From Palsa-465 sp963800475 (GTDB lineage Bacteria; Actinomycetota; Thermoleophilia; Solirubrobacterales; Solirubrobacteraceae), in contig CAWDAZ010000006.1 of assembly GCA_963800475.1 (NCBI GenBank), positions 372,001 to 436,000 of the forward strand: a stretch of 64,000 bases of DNA, given 5' to 3'. Both the position numbers and the translations under genes were made by a program. Position 1 is the stretch's first letter, and each line of letters opens with the position of its first letter. Shown in pieces: positions 16,043 through 22,836 of the stretch. The notes under the pieces were generated by a model that saw nothing but the letters and a program-made list of their open reading frames with translations, ran no database searches and was not told where the DNA came from.

Positions 16043-16471
16043 TCAGCCCACGCGCTGTTGCTTCACGCCGGGGGACTGCGCCTCTTCGACGGCGTCGGCG
16101 AGCTCCCCGGCGACGGTCGAGAGCTGCGCGAACGCGTCCGCGATCAGCTTGATGCCGTCGCCCTCCAAGGCGACGCCGATCTGCTTGACAGCGCAGTCAA
16201 ACCGCGCCCAGATTGCGGGCGGTCCCGGCCGATCGCTGGCGGGCTGCACCTCACAGGGGAACCTGAGCTTGCGGGCGCCTGGGCGTGGCTTCCATTTGAC
16301 GTTGGCGAGATCCGCGAGCGTCAGCGCTCGGCTCTCTTCCTCGGCGGCCTCGGCGAGCGCCCGCAGCCGCTGCGGATAGCTATCGAGTCCGCGTAGCGCC
16401 GCCGCCCAACGTCCGTCGGCTTGGCGCAGCTGCTCGATCGCGACCTGCGAGGAGACCAGCGCCCGGCTCAA
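16043..16471 (-). CDS. Small protein of unknown function, coupled to the helix-turn-helix gene
   Basis: 142 residues. The start is taken as TTG at 16471, which overlaps the upstream stop (TTGA) and has GGGGAGA six bases before it. The upstream part of the open frame is Arg/Gly/Pro-rich and unlikely to be translated. The protein is largely helical and Ala/Leu-rich (for example RALAEAAEEESRALTLADLA) with no domain I recognise. As the second gene of a two-gene unit beginning at an excisionase-type regulator in an integrated element, it may be an element maintenance or accessory protein. A fusion with the upstream gene through a frameshift is the alternative. Confidence 0.5.
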   Translation of the reverse strand: MSRALVSSQVAIEQLRQADGRWAAALRGLDSYPQRLRALAEAAEEESRALTLADLANVKWKPRPGARKLRFPCEVQPASDRPGPPAIWARFDCAVKQIGVALEGDGIKLIADAFAQLSTVAGELADAVEEAQSPGVKQQRVG

Positions 16472-16764
16472 CGGATTCTCCCCAGCGGCTGGGCCGAGCT
16501 CGCCAGGTTCATCATCGCCTGCTCGGGCTGCTCGCCCCAATCCTCCGGAGTCGTCCTGGCGCTGGCACCTCGGGGGTGCCCGACCTGCGGCTGCTCGGCG
16601 AGCATTTGCTCGAGGTCCGTGCGGCGGACCATCCATCTGCGGCCCACCTTCTCCGCCGGGAGGCGCCCCTCGCGAACCCACAGGCGAACCGTGGACGGGT
16701 TCATCCCCAGCGTCTGGGCGATCTCGGGGAGCGTCAGGAGCTCGTCATCTACCACTTCCAACAT
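16468..16764 (-). CDS. Excisionase/MerR-type helix-turn-helix DNA-binding protein
   Basis: 98 residues. The N-terminal TLPEIAQTLGMNPSTVRLWV-REGRLPAEKVGRRWMVRRTDLEQML is the winged helix-turn-helix of the HTH_17/excisionase group, in which DNA is recognised by STVRLWV and the wing follows Arg-Trp. The C-terminal 45 residues are low-complexity. The ATG at 16764 abuts the palindrome ACTAGCGCTAGT. The -10-like TAGTAT on this strand overlaps the ATG, so a leaderless GTG start at 16755 is possible. Divergent from the HTH-integrase operon, it may control integration or excision. Confidence 0.75.
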   Translation of the reverse strand: MLEVVDDELLTLPEIAQTLGMNPSTVRLWVREGRLPAEKVGRRWMVRRTDLEQMLAEQPQVGHPRGASARTTPEDWGEQPEQAMMNLASSAQPLGRIR

Positions 16765-16787
16765 ACTAGCGCTAGTAGTGCTAGGAT
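16765..16787. promoter_or_regulatory. Palindromic operator and promoter region between divergent HTH genes
   Basis: ACTAGCGCTAGT (16765-16776) is a perfect 12-bp palindrome followed by a partial copy AGTGCTAG. TAGGAT (16782-16787) is a good forward -10 for the HTH-integrase operon, and TAGTAT on the reverse strand serves the opposite gene. Either HTH protein could bind here. Confidence 0.5.
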
Positions 16788-16818
16788 GCTGGTCAGGATG
16801 GCGTTGGCGGGAGACAGC

Positions 16819-17253
16819 ATGAGTCGTAACGGGGACGCTTGGACGCGGCCACGCGTTCCGGGGCGACTATCCAAGGTTGCGCCCGTGAGTCCCGTTTCAA
16901 CTCAGGCAGACCGTCGACTCGGCGGCGACGCGGGTCACTTGCATGGCGCACCGGAAGGGTCGCACCACGAGCGCTACCTCACGGTCCGCGAGGTGGCTGA
17001 TCTCGCCCGTTGTGAACACAATGCCGTCCGGAGAGCAATCGCGTCAGGCCGGCTATTGGCGTTCCGCGTAGCGGCTCGACTACTCGTACGCGAGACGGAC
17101 GCTCGGTCGTGGATTGAAGCTCGACCCGTCACGACTTCTGAGAAAGCCCCGATTCGGATCCGGCTGTCGCCTAAGGTGCCGAGGTCCAGCCGGCGGCCGG
17201 TGCGCGGTAGCGTTGCCGATCTGAGCGCAATTGAGCGCGAGGCGACTCGATGA
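16819..17253 (+). CDS. Excisionase-like helix-turn-helix protein
   Basis: 144 residues from ATG 16819, with GGGAGA upstream. The central YLTVREVADLARCEHNAVRR followed by AIASGRLLAFRVAARLLVRE is an HTH_17 excisionase-type fold with its wing. The first 60 and last 35 residues are basic and disordered-looking. The stop overlaps the integrase start (ATGA), so the two are made together. It probably acts as the recombination directionality factor or helps place the integrase on DNA. Family membership is clear from the motif; the role is inferred from the position. Confidence 0.72.
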   Translation: MSRNGDAWTRPRVPGRLSKVAPVSPVSTQADRRLGGDAGHLHGAPEGSHHERYLTVREVADLARCEHNAVRRAIASGRLLAFRVAARLLVRETDARSWIEARPVTTSEKAPIRIRLSPKVPRSSRRPVRGSVADLSAIEREATR

Positions 17254-18341
17254 GTGTTCGCAAACGGCCAGACCGAGGGAACCAATACGAGGTGCGCTGG
17301 AAAGAGGGCGGCCGTCATCGATCGCGTCTGTTCGCGCGCAAGAGCGACGCCACCGCGTTCGAACTCGAGATCAAGCGGCGACAGCAGCTCGGCTCACTAG
17401 CACGGGCTGTCATCAAGCGCCGGGTGACACTCACTGATTTCGTCCGCGAGGAATGGTGGCCGTCATACGCGGTCCCAAACCTCGAGCCGCGTACCCGCGC
17501 GGTTTACGCGCAGATTTACGCAAAGCATCTCCTACCGCGCATCGGTAGCTACGAGCTCGGCGAAATGACGCCGGCGCTCGTGGAGGACTTCCGCCGAGAG
17601 CTCCACGCTGCCGGAGTAGGTCAGCCAACCCAGATAAAGGCGCTCGGACTGCTGCAGGGCATATGCAAGCGCGCCGTCGTAAGAGGGTTGATCGAAACCA
17701 ATCCTGTCTTGGCAGTCGACAAGCCAAAACAGAACAGCAGACACCGGGTTGAGCCACTCCTGCCGATCGTCGTTGAGCAGGTCCGCGCCCTTCTGAAGCC
17801 CCGCGACGCAACGCCCGTCTCGATGTTGGCGTACGCCGGCCCGCGACCTGAGGAAGCGCTCCGAAGCCGGTGGCGCGACATGGGCGAGCGCACGCTGCAC
17901 ATCTACGCTGCGAAGACCGATCGTCCGCGCGTGGTCGATCTGCTTTCCCCGCTTGCGCAGGATCTTGCTCAGTGGCGTCTTCAGTCCGGCCGTCCGGATC
18001 CCGGAGAGCTGATCTTCCCCCGCCGCGGCGGGCAGGAGTGGCAGGAGCACGACTGGCGCAACTGGCGGCGGCGGATCTATCAGCGCGTCGCCCGTCAAGT
18101 CGGGATCACGGGCGATATGCGCCCGCGGCGGCTCCGGGCCAGCTTCGTATCGCTCCTGCTGTGGGAAGGACGGTCGCTCACCTATGTGGCCGACCAGGTT
18201 GGGGCCGGCGTAGACACCCTCGCGCGGCACTACGCGGGCGTCATCCGGGAGCTCGAAGGCCAGCCGCGGGTACCAGCCGCTGACGCGGTCCGCGCAGCTC
18301 GAGTGGAACTCGACGGTGCCAGTCACCGGGGGCGGGCGTAG
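17250..18341 (+). CDS. int: Tyrosine recombinase/phage-type integrase
   Basis: 363 residues, usual length. The N-terminal DNA-binding and core-binding (SAM-like) region spans about 1-165: NQYEVRWKEGGRHRSRLF, then VREEWWPSYAVPNLEPRTRA. The catalytic domain has Arg199 in AYAGPRPEEALRSRW, Lys222 in AAKTDRPR, Arg296 in PRRLRASF and the nucleophile Tyr328 in ARHYAGV. The two histidines usual in the HxxR and H/W boxes are replaced (Arg293 and Gly-Ala-Gly region), which is tolerated in some actinobacterial integrases. It overlaps the HTH gene start-to-stop. The tRNA-Thr 3' fragment at 19453 is a plausible attachment site for it. Confidence 0.9.
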   Translation: MSVRKRPDRGNQYEVRWKEGGRHRSRLFARKSDATAFELEIKRRQQLGSLARAVIKRRVTLTDFVREEWWPSYAVPNLEPRTRAVYAQIYAKHLLPRIGSYELGEMTPALVEDFRRELHAAGVGQPTQIKALGLLQGICKRAVVRGLIETNPVLAVDKPKQNSRHRVEPLLPIVVEQVRALLKPRDATPVSMLAYAGPRPEEALRSRWRDMGERTLHIYAAKTDRPRVVDLLSPLAQDLAQWRLQSGRPDPGELIFPRRGGQEWQEHDWRNWRRRIYQRVARQVGITGDMRPRRLRASFVSLLLWEGRSLTYVADQVGAGVDTLARHYAGVIRELEGQPRVPAADAVRAARVELDGASHRGRA

Positions 18342-18373
18342 ACCCCGCCTCGATTGGAAGCGGGCGTTTGCCC

Positions 18374-18808
18374 TTATCGGTCGGCGTCGACCGCAATCGG
18401 CCGCGGAACCGTTGCGAGATACCTGTCACCAAGGACGCGTACGTGCTTTCGGTATTGCGCGCCCGTGAACTCAGTCATGTGATTCTTGACCATGCCGTTG
18501 ATGACCGCGACCTGTGGGCGGTCGAAGCCGCGCTGTGCGAGCTGCTCGGGGGTGCCGTTGTCGAGCAGGCAGAAAAGCCTGTAGTGCCGGCGGCCTGGGC
18601 CGGTCACCCGGATCTCGTAGTAGCCGGCCATGCTCCCGTGCATCGCCTCCCATTTCCCGCCCCCGCTGAATGCAGGCGGGGGAGCTGCGCGCACGGCTTC
18701 AACCACGGCGAGGAGCGTCGCCTCCACCTTCGCCGGGCACGAGTCGAGAAACTCCTCGGCCGGAACGCGACCCTCCTCAGTCCTGTAGTAGACGACTCCC
18801 CAGGGCAC
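18374..18808 (-). CDS. RelE/HigB-family toxin (phage Gp49-like)
   Basis: 144 residues. The segment PAEEFLDSCPAKVEATLLAVVEAV, then KWEAMHGSMAGYYEIRVTGPGRRHYRLFCLLD is the beta-sheet core of RelE/ParE-type toxins of the Gp49/HigB branch, which cut mRNA on the ribosome. It lies 40 bp downstream of an XRE antitoxin gene on the same strand. The C-terminus is about 30 residues longer than in typical HigB. The start is GTG 18808. Activity is inferred from family and pairing. Confidence 0.82.
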   Translation of the reverse strand: MPWGVVYYRTEEGRVPAEEFLDSCPAKVEATLLAVVEAVRAAPPPAFSGGGKWEAMHGSMAGYYEIRVTGPGRRHYRLFCLLDNGTPEQLAQRGFDRPQVAVINGMVKNHMTEFTGAQYRKHVRVLGDRYLATVPRPIAVDADR

Positions 18809-18848
18809 CGCCGGGACTCTAGGAGCGCCGCCGGAAGAAACGCTTCTC

Positions 18849-19232
18849 TTACGCCGTCGACTGACTCGCGCGACGACGCGCCGCGCGCCGGGGTCGGCGA
18901 GCCGCCCGTGCGGGTACGACTTTCAGCTCGGCGCCGAGTGCCTGGGCCATCGCGACGACGGTGCGAAGCTCGGGGTTGCCCGAAGCGGTGAGCAGGCGGC
19001 GGATCGCGGCGGGGTTCTTGTCGATCGCCCGTGCGAGCTCTGCCTTGGACATGCGGTGTTGCTCACGAAGTGCGTCGAGTTGGTTGACGATCCGATCAAT
19101 CGCCGCGATCTCGCGCTGCTGACGCTCGAACTCGGCTCGGAACTCGGGATCCTCAGCTAGTCGTCGAGCGAGTCGCCGGTCGTGATATGCGGTATCGAGT
19201 GCTGCGGACTGAGGGGTCGGTGTGGTTGGCAT
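18849..19232 (-). CDS. XRE-family antitoxin of a RelE/HigB-type pair
   Basis: About 127 residues. The helix-turn-helix (MSKAELARAIDKNPAAIRRLL, then GNPELRTVVAMAQALGAELKVV) is of the HigA/XRE type. Upstream is a charged helical region (RRLAEDPEFRAEFERQQREI). The C-terminal tail is strongly basic (ARRPRRAARRR). ATG 19232 is preferred to the TTG 21 bases upstream because a -10-like TACACT lies just before it. Antitoxin-first order with the toxin downstream. It should bind and repress its own promoter. Confidence 0.82.
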   Translation of the reverse strand: MPTTPTPQSAALDTAYHDRRLARRLAEDPEFRAEFERQQREIAAIDRIVNQLDALREQHRMSKAELARAIDKNPAAIRRLLTASGNPELRTVVAMAQALGAELKVVPARAARRPRRAARRRASQSTA

Positions 19233-19698
19233 CCTGTCCACGGAGTGTAGCACCTATGTTACGCAGCTCCTGCCCGCGCCAGGAGGACTCGTACTCTGCT
19301 GCGGTGCATGACGGGGTTGGCGCAACGTGGGCGCAACTCCCACTCGGGATGAGTGGGAATCAGCAGGATGAGCTCCCTGTCGAGAAGGGCTCAAATAGCA
19401 GGGCATTCCGTGCCTGTCGTTCCCTGCTCGTGCCATCTGCGACCCGTTCGCACTTCCATGGTAAGGAAGGGGTCGACGGTTCGAGTCCGTCAGAGGGCTT
19501 GGGTTTTCGCCTGCTGAGAGCGGTTTATTCGTTTCTGGAGTGAACGTTCGTGACGGCTTTGGCACGTCCATTTGGCGTCCATCCGTGGGAGGGAGGGTTT
19601 GGCCGCGCCGAACTCGGCCGCAAACCCGACGGTTAGGTGGCGGGTTGACCCCTTCCGGTATGCGTCCATCTGGCGCGCGAACCCTTCCGAGCCGCGGA
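19233..19698. other. Intergenic segment containing a tRNA scar and an imperfect hairpin
   Basis: No gene that I trust. It holds the tRNA-Thr 3' fragment (19453-19499) and a hairpin GGGTTTGGCCG/CGGCCGCAAACCC (about 19595-19627), which could end transcription of the leftward toxin-antitoxin unit at 19699-20490. Small open frames here are by-products of the tRNA sequence. Confidence 0.5.
19453..19499 (+). other. 3' half of a tRNA-Thr(GGT) gene, probable attachment-site remnant
   Basis: CTTCC-ATGGTAA-GGAAG forms a 5-bp anticodon stem with a 7-base loop whose positions 34-36 read GGT. GACGG-TTCGAGT-CCGTC is a perfect T-arm with the canonical TTCGAGT loop. AGAGGGC then matches a 3' acceptor strand, but no 5' half, D-arm or CCA is present. 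Partial 3' copies of tRNA genes are the usual trace of integrase-mediated insertion, and an integrase gene lies 1.1 kb away. Confidence 0.7.
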
Positions 19699-20064
19699 CT
19701 ACGTGGTGACTGATCGGGTGCCCCACGCGGTGTAGTCGATCCAGGATGCGTGATCCGGTCGGCTGGTGAGTGCGTGCTCGATCACGCGGAGGATCAGTCC
19801 GAACTCGGCGTGGTCGATACCGACGATCAGGAGGCAGCCGGTGTGCGCCCTTCCTGAGGCCGCCCATTCGGTCGTGATCCGGGCGAAGTCGGCGACGTTG
19901 AACGTCACCATGATCCGTCCTTCCTCGGAGGCGAGCGCGAGCAGCCTCTCGTCCTCCCAGCCGTCGAGTTCGCGTTCCTCGTCGGCCGCGCGAACGTCGT
20001 GCTTCTTGCTCAGGCTGGTTGCGATCCGGCGTGCGGACACGTGCGCGTCGAGAAATAGCCTCAC
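19699..20064 (-). CDS. PIN-like toxin, DUF5615 family
   Basis: 121 residues. It starts RLFLDAHVSARRIATSLSKK-HDV with the conserved first acidic residue of PIN-like nucleases (Asp after LFL) and continues with DERLLALASEEGRIMVTFNVADFARI, the typical second acidic and TxNxxDF block. DUF5615/Mut7-C-like proteins are putative RNases paired with small antitoxins. It begins 6 bp after the upstream gene on the same strand (GTG start), so the pair is coupled. Confidence 0.8.
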   Translation of the reverse strand: MRLFLDAHVSARRIATSLSKKHDVRAADEERELDGWEDERLLALASEEGRIMVTFNVADFARITTEWAASGRAHTGCLLIVGIDHAEFGLILRVIEHALTSRPDHASWIDYTAWGTRSVTT

Positions 20065-20070
20065 GGCCTG

Positions 20071-20490
20071 CTATGCGCCTACGGTGATCGTGTCGATCGT
20101 TGGGTACTGGCGCTGGAGCTCCGCGAGCGGCCGGTCGTTCTCGGCGATCACGGCGTCGATCTCGTCCGGGAACTCGCTGTAGTAGGCGAGCGCTAAGCGG
20201 ATCTGCGGCTCGGCGAGGTCGGTTGCGGTCGCCATTTGGCTTGAGGTGTCATACGAGCGCGACGCGGCGACGATCTCCCAGACGTCGAGCGCGGTCCCGA
20301 TCACCCACGCACGGCGGTTCCAGTCGTTGCCGCGGAATGCGATCCCGGGAAACCGGCGGGTTCTGAGCGCCTCTTCCGCGAGCGCTTCCACGACCGCGCC
20401 CTTCGTCCGCCGCGTGCGCCTCGCCTCCTCGCTCACCAACCGGTCGGTCACATCTGAGAGACGCATGCTGAAGGGAGCTGCCTTCGCCAT
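20071..20490 (-). CDS. Antitoxin partner of the DUF5615 PIN-like toxin (ribbon-helix-helix plus DUF433-like)
   Basis: 139 residues. The N-terminus FSMRLSDVTDRLVSEEARRT reads like a ribbon-helix-helix or short DNA-binding helix pair. The C-terminal region (GIAFRGNDWNRRAWVIGTALDVWEIV, then QIRLALAYYSEFPDEIDAVI) matches the DUF433-type antitoxin fold often found before DUF5615 toxins. The order antitoxin then toxin and the 6-bp spacing support a two-gene operon. Confidence 0.78.
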   Translation of the reverse strand: MAKAAPFSMRLSDVTDRLVSEEARRTRRTKGAVVEALAEEALRTRRFPGIAFRGNDWNRRAWVIGTALDVWEIVAASRSYDTSSQMATATDLAEPQIRLALAYYSEFPDEIDAVIAENDRPLAELQRQYPTIDTITVGA

Positions 20491-20932
20491 AGCCGAATCG
20501 TATCACGAAAATTACAGCGTAACTGTCGTAACAGGACCATTGAGGCGGCACCCATGCGGCGGCCATACAGTGTCTGGACCTCGTCAGCGGCCGCGCCAGC
20601 AGCGCTGGCCACAAACTCGCTGACGCTTACCCCAAGCGCTTGCCGCTGCTTGGCGGATCCGGACGCCAGTTTTCGGATCGATCCTCAGGTTCCATCCGTG
20701 CCGCCTTATCTGCTCTCGCGCGAGGCCCGCGGCTGACGATTGCTTGGTCATGAACCCGCAGCGTTGAGGCCGACGGCGTCGGAGCGATCGCTTCGCTGCT
20801 GCGATCGGTCAGTGCTGAGATGTTTCTGGGGCGGGATTCTGTGGTCACGCGCGTGCGAGGCGGAGTTAGGATGTGGCTGGTTGTTGGTTGGGGTCGGGCG
20901 GTGCGGGTGGTGAATCGGTGAGACGGACGTAG
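20491..20932. other. Intergenic stretch before the serine hydrolase gene
   Basis: I see no gene. The AT-rich TATCACGAAAATTACAGCGTAACTG region just after 20500 probably holds the promoter of the leftward toxin-antitoxin unit. The G/T-rich run from 20870 to 20930 precedes the next start. No strong hairpin or repeat was found. Confidence 0.45.
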
Positions 20933-22447
20933 ATGGAGTCGAGCTTCACACGCCGGGGCTTGTTGCGCGCGACGGTGGCCGGTGCCGTCGCGGCTTCGCT
21001 TCCTGCCCGGGCGGCGGCGCGTCCGGTGGCGTGGGTCTCGCGTGCTGACGCCGGTCAGCTGTTTGCTGAGTTGGACGCCAAGATCGAGGCGGCGATGGCG
21101 GCGTACGGGATTCCGGGTGTGGCGGTTGGGGTCTTGTACGGCGGGCGGGAGTACTTGAAGGGGTATGGGGTGACTAACGTCGATTATCCGCGGGCGGTTG
21201 ATCCCGACACGGTGTTTCGGATTGGGTCGACGACCAAGACGTTTACCGGCACGACGGTGATGCGGCTTGTAGAGCAGGGCAAGCTCGACCTCGACGCGAG
21301 GGTGCGCCGCTACCTGCCCGATTTCCGCACGTCAGATCCGACGGTCGCGCCGCAGGTGACTGTCCGGCAGCTGCTCAACCACAGCCCGGGATGGATGGGT
21401 GACTATCTTCAGGATTTCGGACGGGGGGACGACGCGCTAGCCCGGTTTGTGGAGGGGATCGCTCGGATTCCGCAGCTGACATCGCCGGGCGAGGTGTTCT
21501 TCTACAACAACCCGGCGCTGTGCGTGGCCGGGCGGCTGATCGAGGTGGCCACCGGCGCGACGTACGAGAACGCGGTGCGCTCGCTTCTGATCGATCCGCT
21601 AGGGCTTGACCACAGTCGCTTCTTCAGCGACGAGATCATCGGGTTCAATATCGCCGCCTCACACAACCTGGTCGACGGCAAGCCCGTGGTGGACCCGTCC
21701 TTCTGGGAGGTCCCGCGCAGCCTCAACCCGACCGGCGGAGTGATCTCCAGCGTCCGGGATCAGCTGGCCTACGCGCGGTTTCATCTGGGCGACGGGAGAG
21801 CCCCGGACGGCAAGCGGCTGCTCACGCCACGATCGCTGGAGCGGATGCGCTCGCACCCAGGCCCCGGCGGAACTCTGCTCGTCGAGCTGGACGGTATGGG
21901 CGTCAGCTGGATGCTGCGCCCAAGCAGCCAGCGCGTACGGATCGTCCAGCACGGAGGCGACTGGCCCGGGCAGCGCTCCGGTTTCATGATGGTTCCCGAA
22001 CAAGGCTTCGCGCTGACCGCGCTGACCAACTCGGACGGCGGCATTCCGCTGATCGCAGAGCTCTTCTATGACGACTGGGCGCTGCGGACCTTCACCGGCC
22101 TCAGCAACTTGCCCGCGGTGCCCCGGGTTCTGAGCCGACGCGAGCTCGCTCCGTACGAGGGTCGCTACGAGGACAAGTACATCGCGACGGATGGCACGGC
22201 GGGGAAGAACGTGTACGAGCTTCGCGGGCACCAAGGTGGGCTGCGCTCCACGCCCGTCGTCGGCGAAATGCCGGTGCTCGATCCCGAGAGTGCCGCGCCG
22301 CCAGACTATGTCTTTTACCGCAATGACTACGTGCTGGCGCTCAAGGACGGCCGCCCCACCGGCCCTAGAGCCAACTTCCTGCGCGACGGCCACGGACGCG
22401 TGAAGTGGCTCCGCTCTGGCGGACGGCTCTATCGCCACCAGCGATAG
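20933..22447 (+). CDS. Serine hydrolase, class C beta-lactamase/penicillin-binding-protein-like, Tat-exported
   Basis: 504 residues. The N-terminus has a twin-arginine signal (FTRRGLLRATVAGAVAASLP) with an Ala-rich cleavage zone. The catalytic SxxK is Ser99-Thr-Thr-Lys102 (FRIGSTTKTF). A YNN motif in FFYNNPALC supplies the second-site tyrosine, and HGGDWPG replaces the KTG/HxG box. The C-terminal 130 residues form an extra beta domain common in beta-lactamase-family esterases and D-aminopeptidases. It acts outside the cytoplasm on an ester or peptide substrate that cannot be named. An 85-bp piece of this gene (21875-21959) recurs inverted at 25206-25290. Confidence 0.87.
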   Translation: MESSFTRRGLLRATVAGAVAASLPARAAARPVAWVSRADAGQLFAELDAKIEAAMAAYGIPGVAVGVLYGGREYLKGYGVTNVDYPRAVDPDTVFRIGSTTKTFTGTTVMRLVEQGKLDLDARVRRYLPDFRTSDPTVAPQVTVRQLLNHSPGWMGDYLQDFGRGDDALARFVEGIARIPQLTSPGEVFFYNNPALCVAGRLIEVATGATYENAVRSLLIDPLGLDHSRFFSDEIIGFNIAASHNLVDGKPVVDPSFWEVPRSLNPTGGVISSVRDQLAYARFHLGDGRAPDGKRLLTPRSLERMRSHPGPGGTLLVELDGMGVSWMLRPSSQRVRIVQHGGDWPGQRSGFMMVPEQGFALTALTNSDGGIPLIAELFYDDWALRTFTGLSNLPAVPRVLSRRELAPYEGRYEDKYIATDGTAGKNVYELRGHQGGLRSTPVVGEMPVLDPESAAPPDYVFYRNDYVLALKDGRPTGPRANFLRDGHGRVKWLRSGGRLYRHQR

Positions 22448-22496
22448 CACTCGCACTGCTTCACTGCTCACGGCTTTCGGTGCCCCGGAGGAAGTG

Positions 22497-22724
22497 ATGT
22501 TGGTCGCAGGCGATTCTTCGTGGGCTGGCAGCGAGCCGCACCCCGCGCCGGCACTCTTGTTGTGGGCGATCCTGGCCGGGGAATGGAAGGTCACGGTTGA
22601 CGACGGAGTCACCCGGAGCTTTACCGCCGGTGAGCTAGTCCTGTTTGAGGACACCACGGGTGACGGCCATTCCTCACGTCTCTTGAGGGACGGGTCTGTC
22701 GCGCTGGTTCTGCGGCTCGGATAG
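22497..22724 (+). CDS. Small cupin-domain protein, N-terminally short
   Basis: 75 residues from ATG 22497 with GGAGG five bases upstream. The segment GEWKVTVDDGVTRSFTAGELVLFEDTTGDGHSSRLL is the second half of a single-domain cupin, where DTTGxGH supplies the late metal-binding histidine. Usual family members are 110-130 residues, and the first cupin motif with its HxH is missing. It may be a shortened or degenerate copy that kept a ribosome binding site. It follows the serine hydrolase by 50 bp. Confidence 0.6.
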   Translation: MLVAGDSSWAGSEPHPAPALLLWAILAGEWKVTVDDGVTRSFTAGELVLFEDTTGDGHSSRLLRDGSVALVLRLG

Positions 22725-22836
22725 CAATCGAGCGGACTCGAGTACGACGCGGCTTCGCGCGATCAAGTCCTAACGATTCCGAGCCAACCGGTCCCCGAGG
22801 GCAATCCACCCCGCCGCTCGACGCCGTCTCCCTGTC

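Noticed and set aside
16472..16681. N-terminal extension of the 16043-16471 protein
   Set aside because: It is Gly/Pro/Arg-rich and lies over the HTH gene; the TTG overlapping the HTH stop is a better start.
19254..19571. Minus-strand open frame containing DSNRRPLPYHG
   Set aside because: This peptide is the well-known false translation of the antisense of a tRNA 3' region; it overlaps the tRNA-Thr fragment and has no ribosome site.
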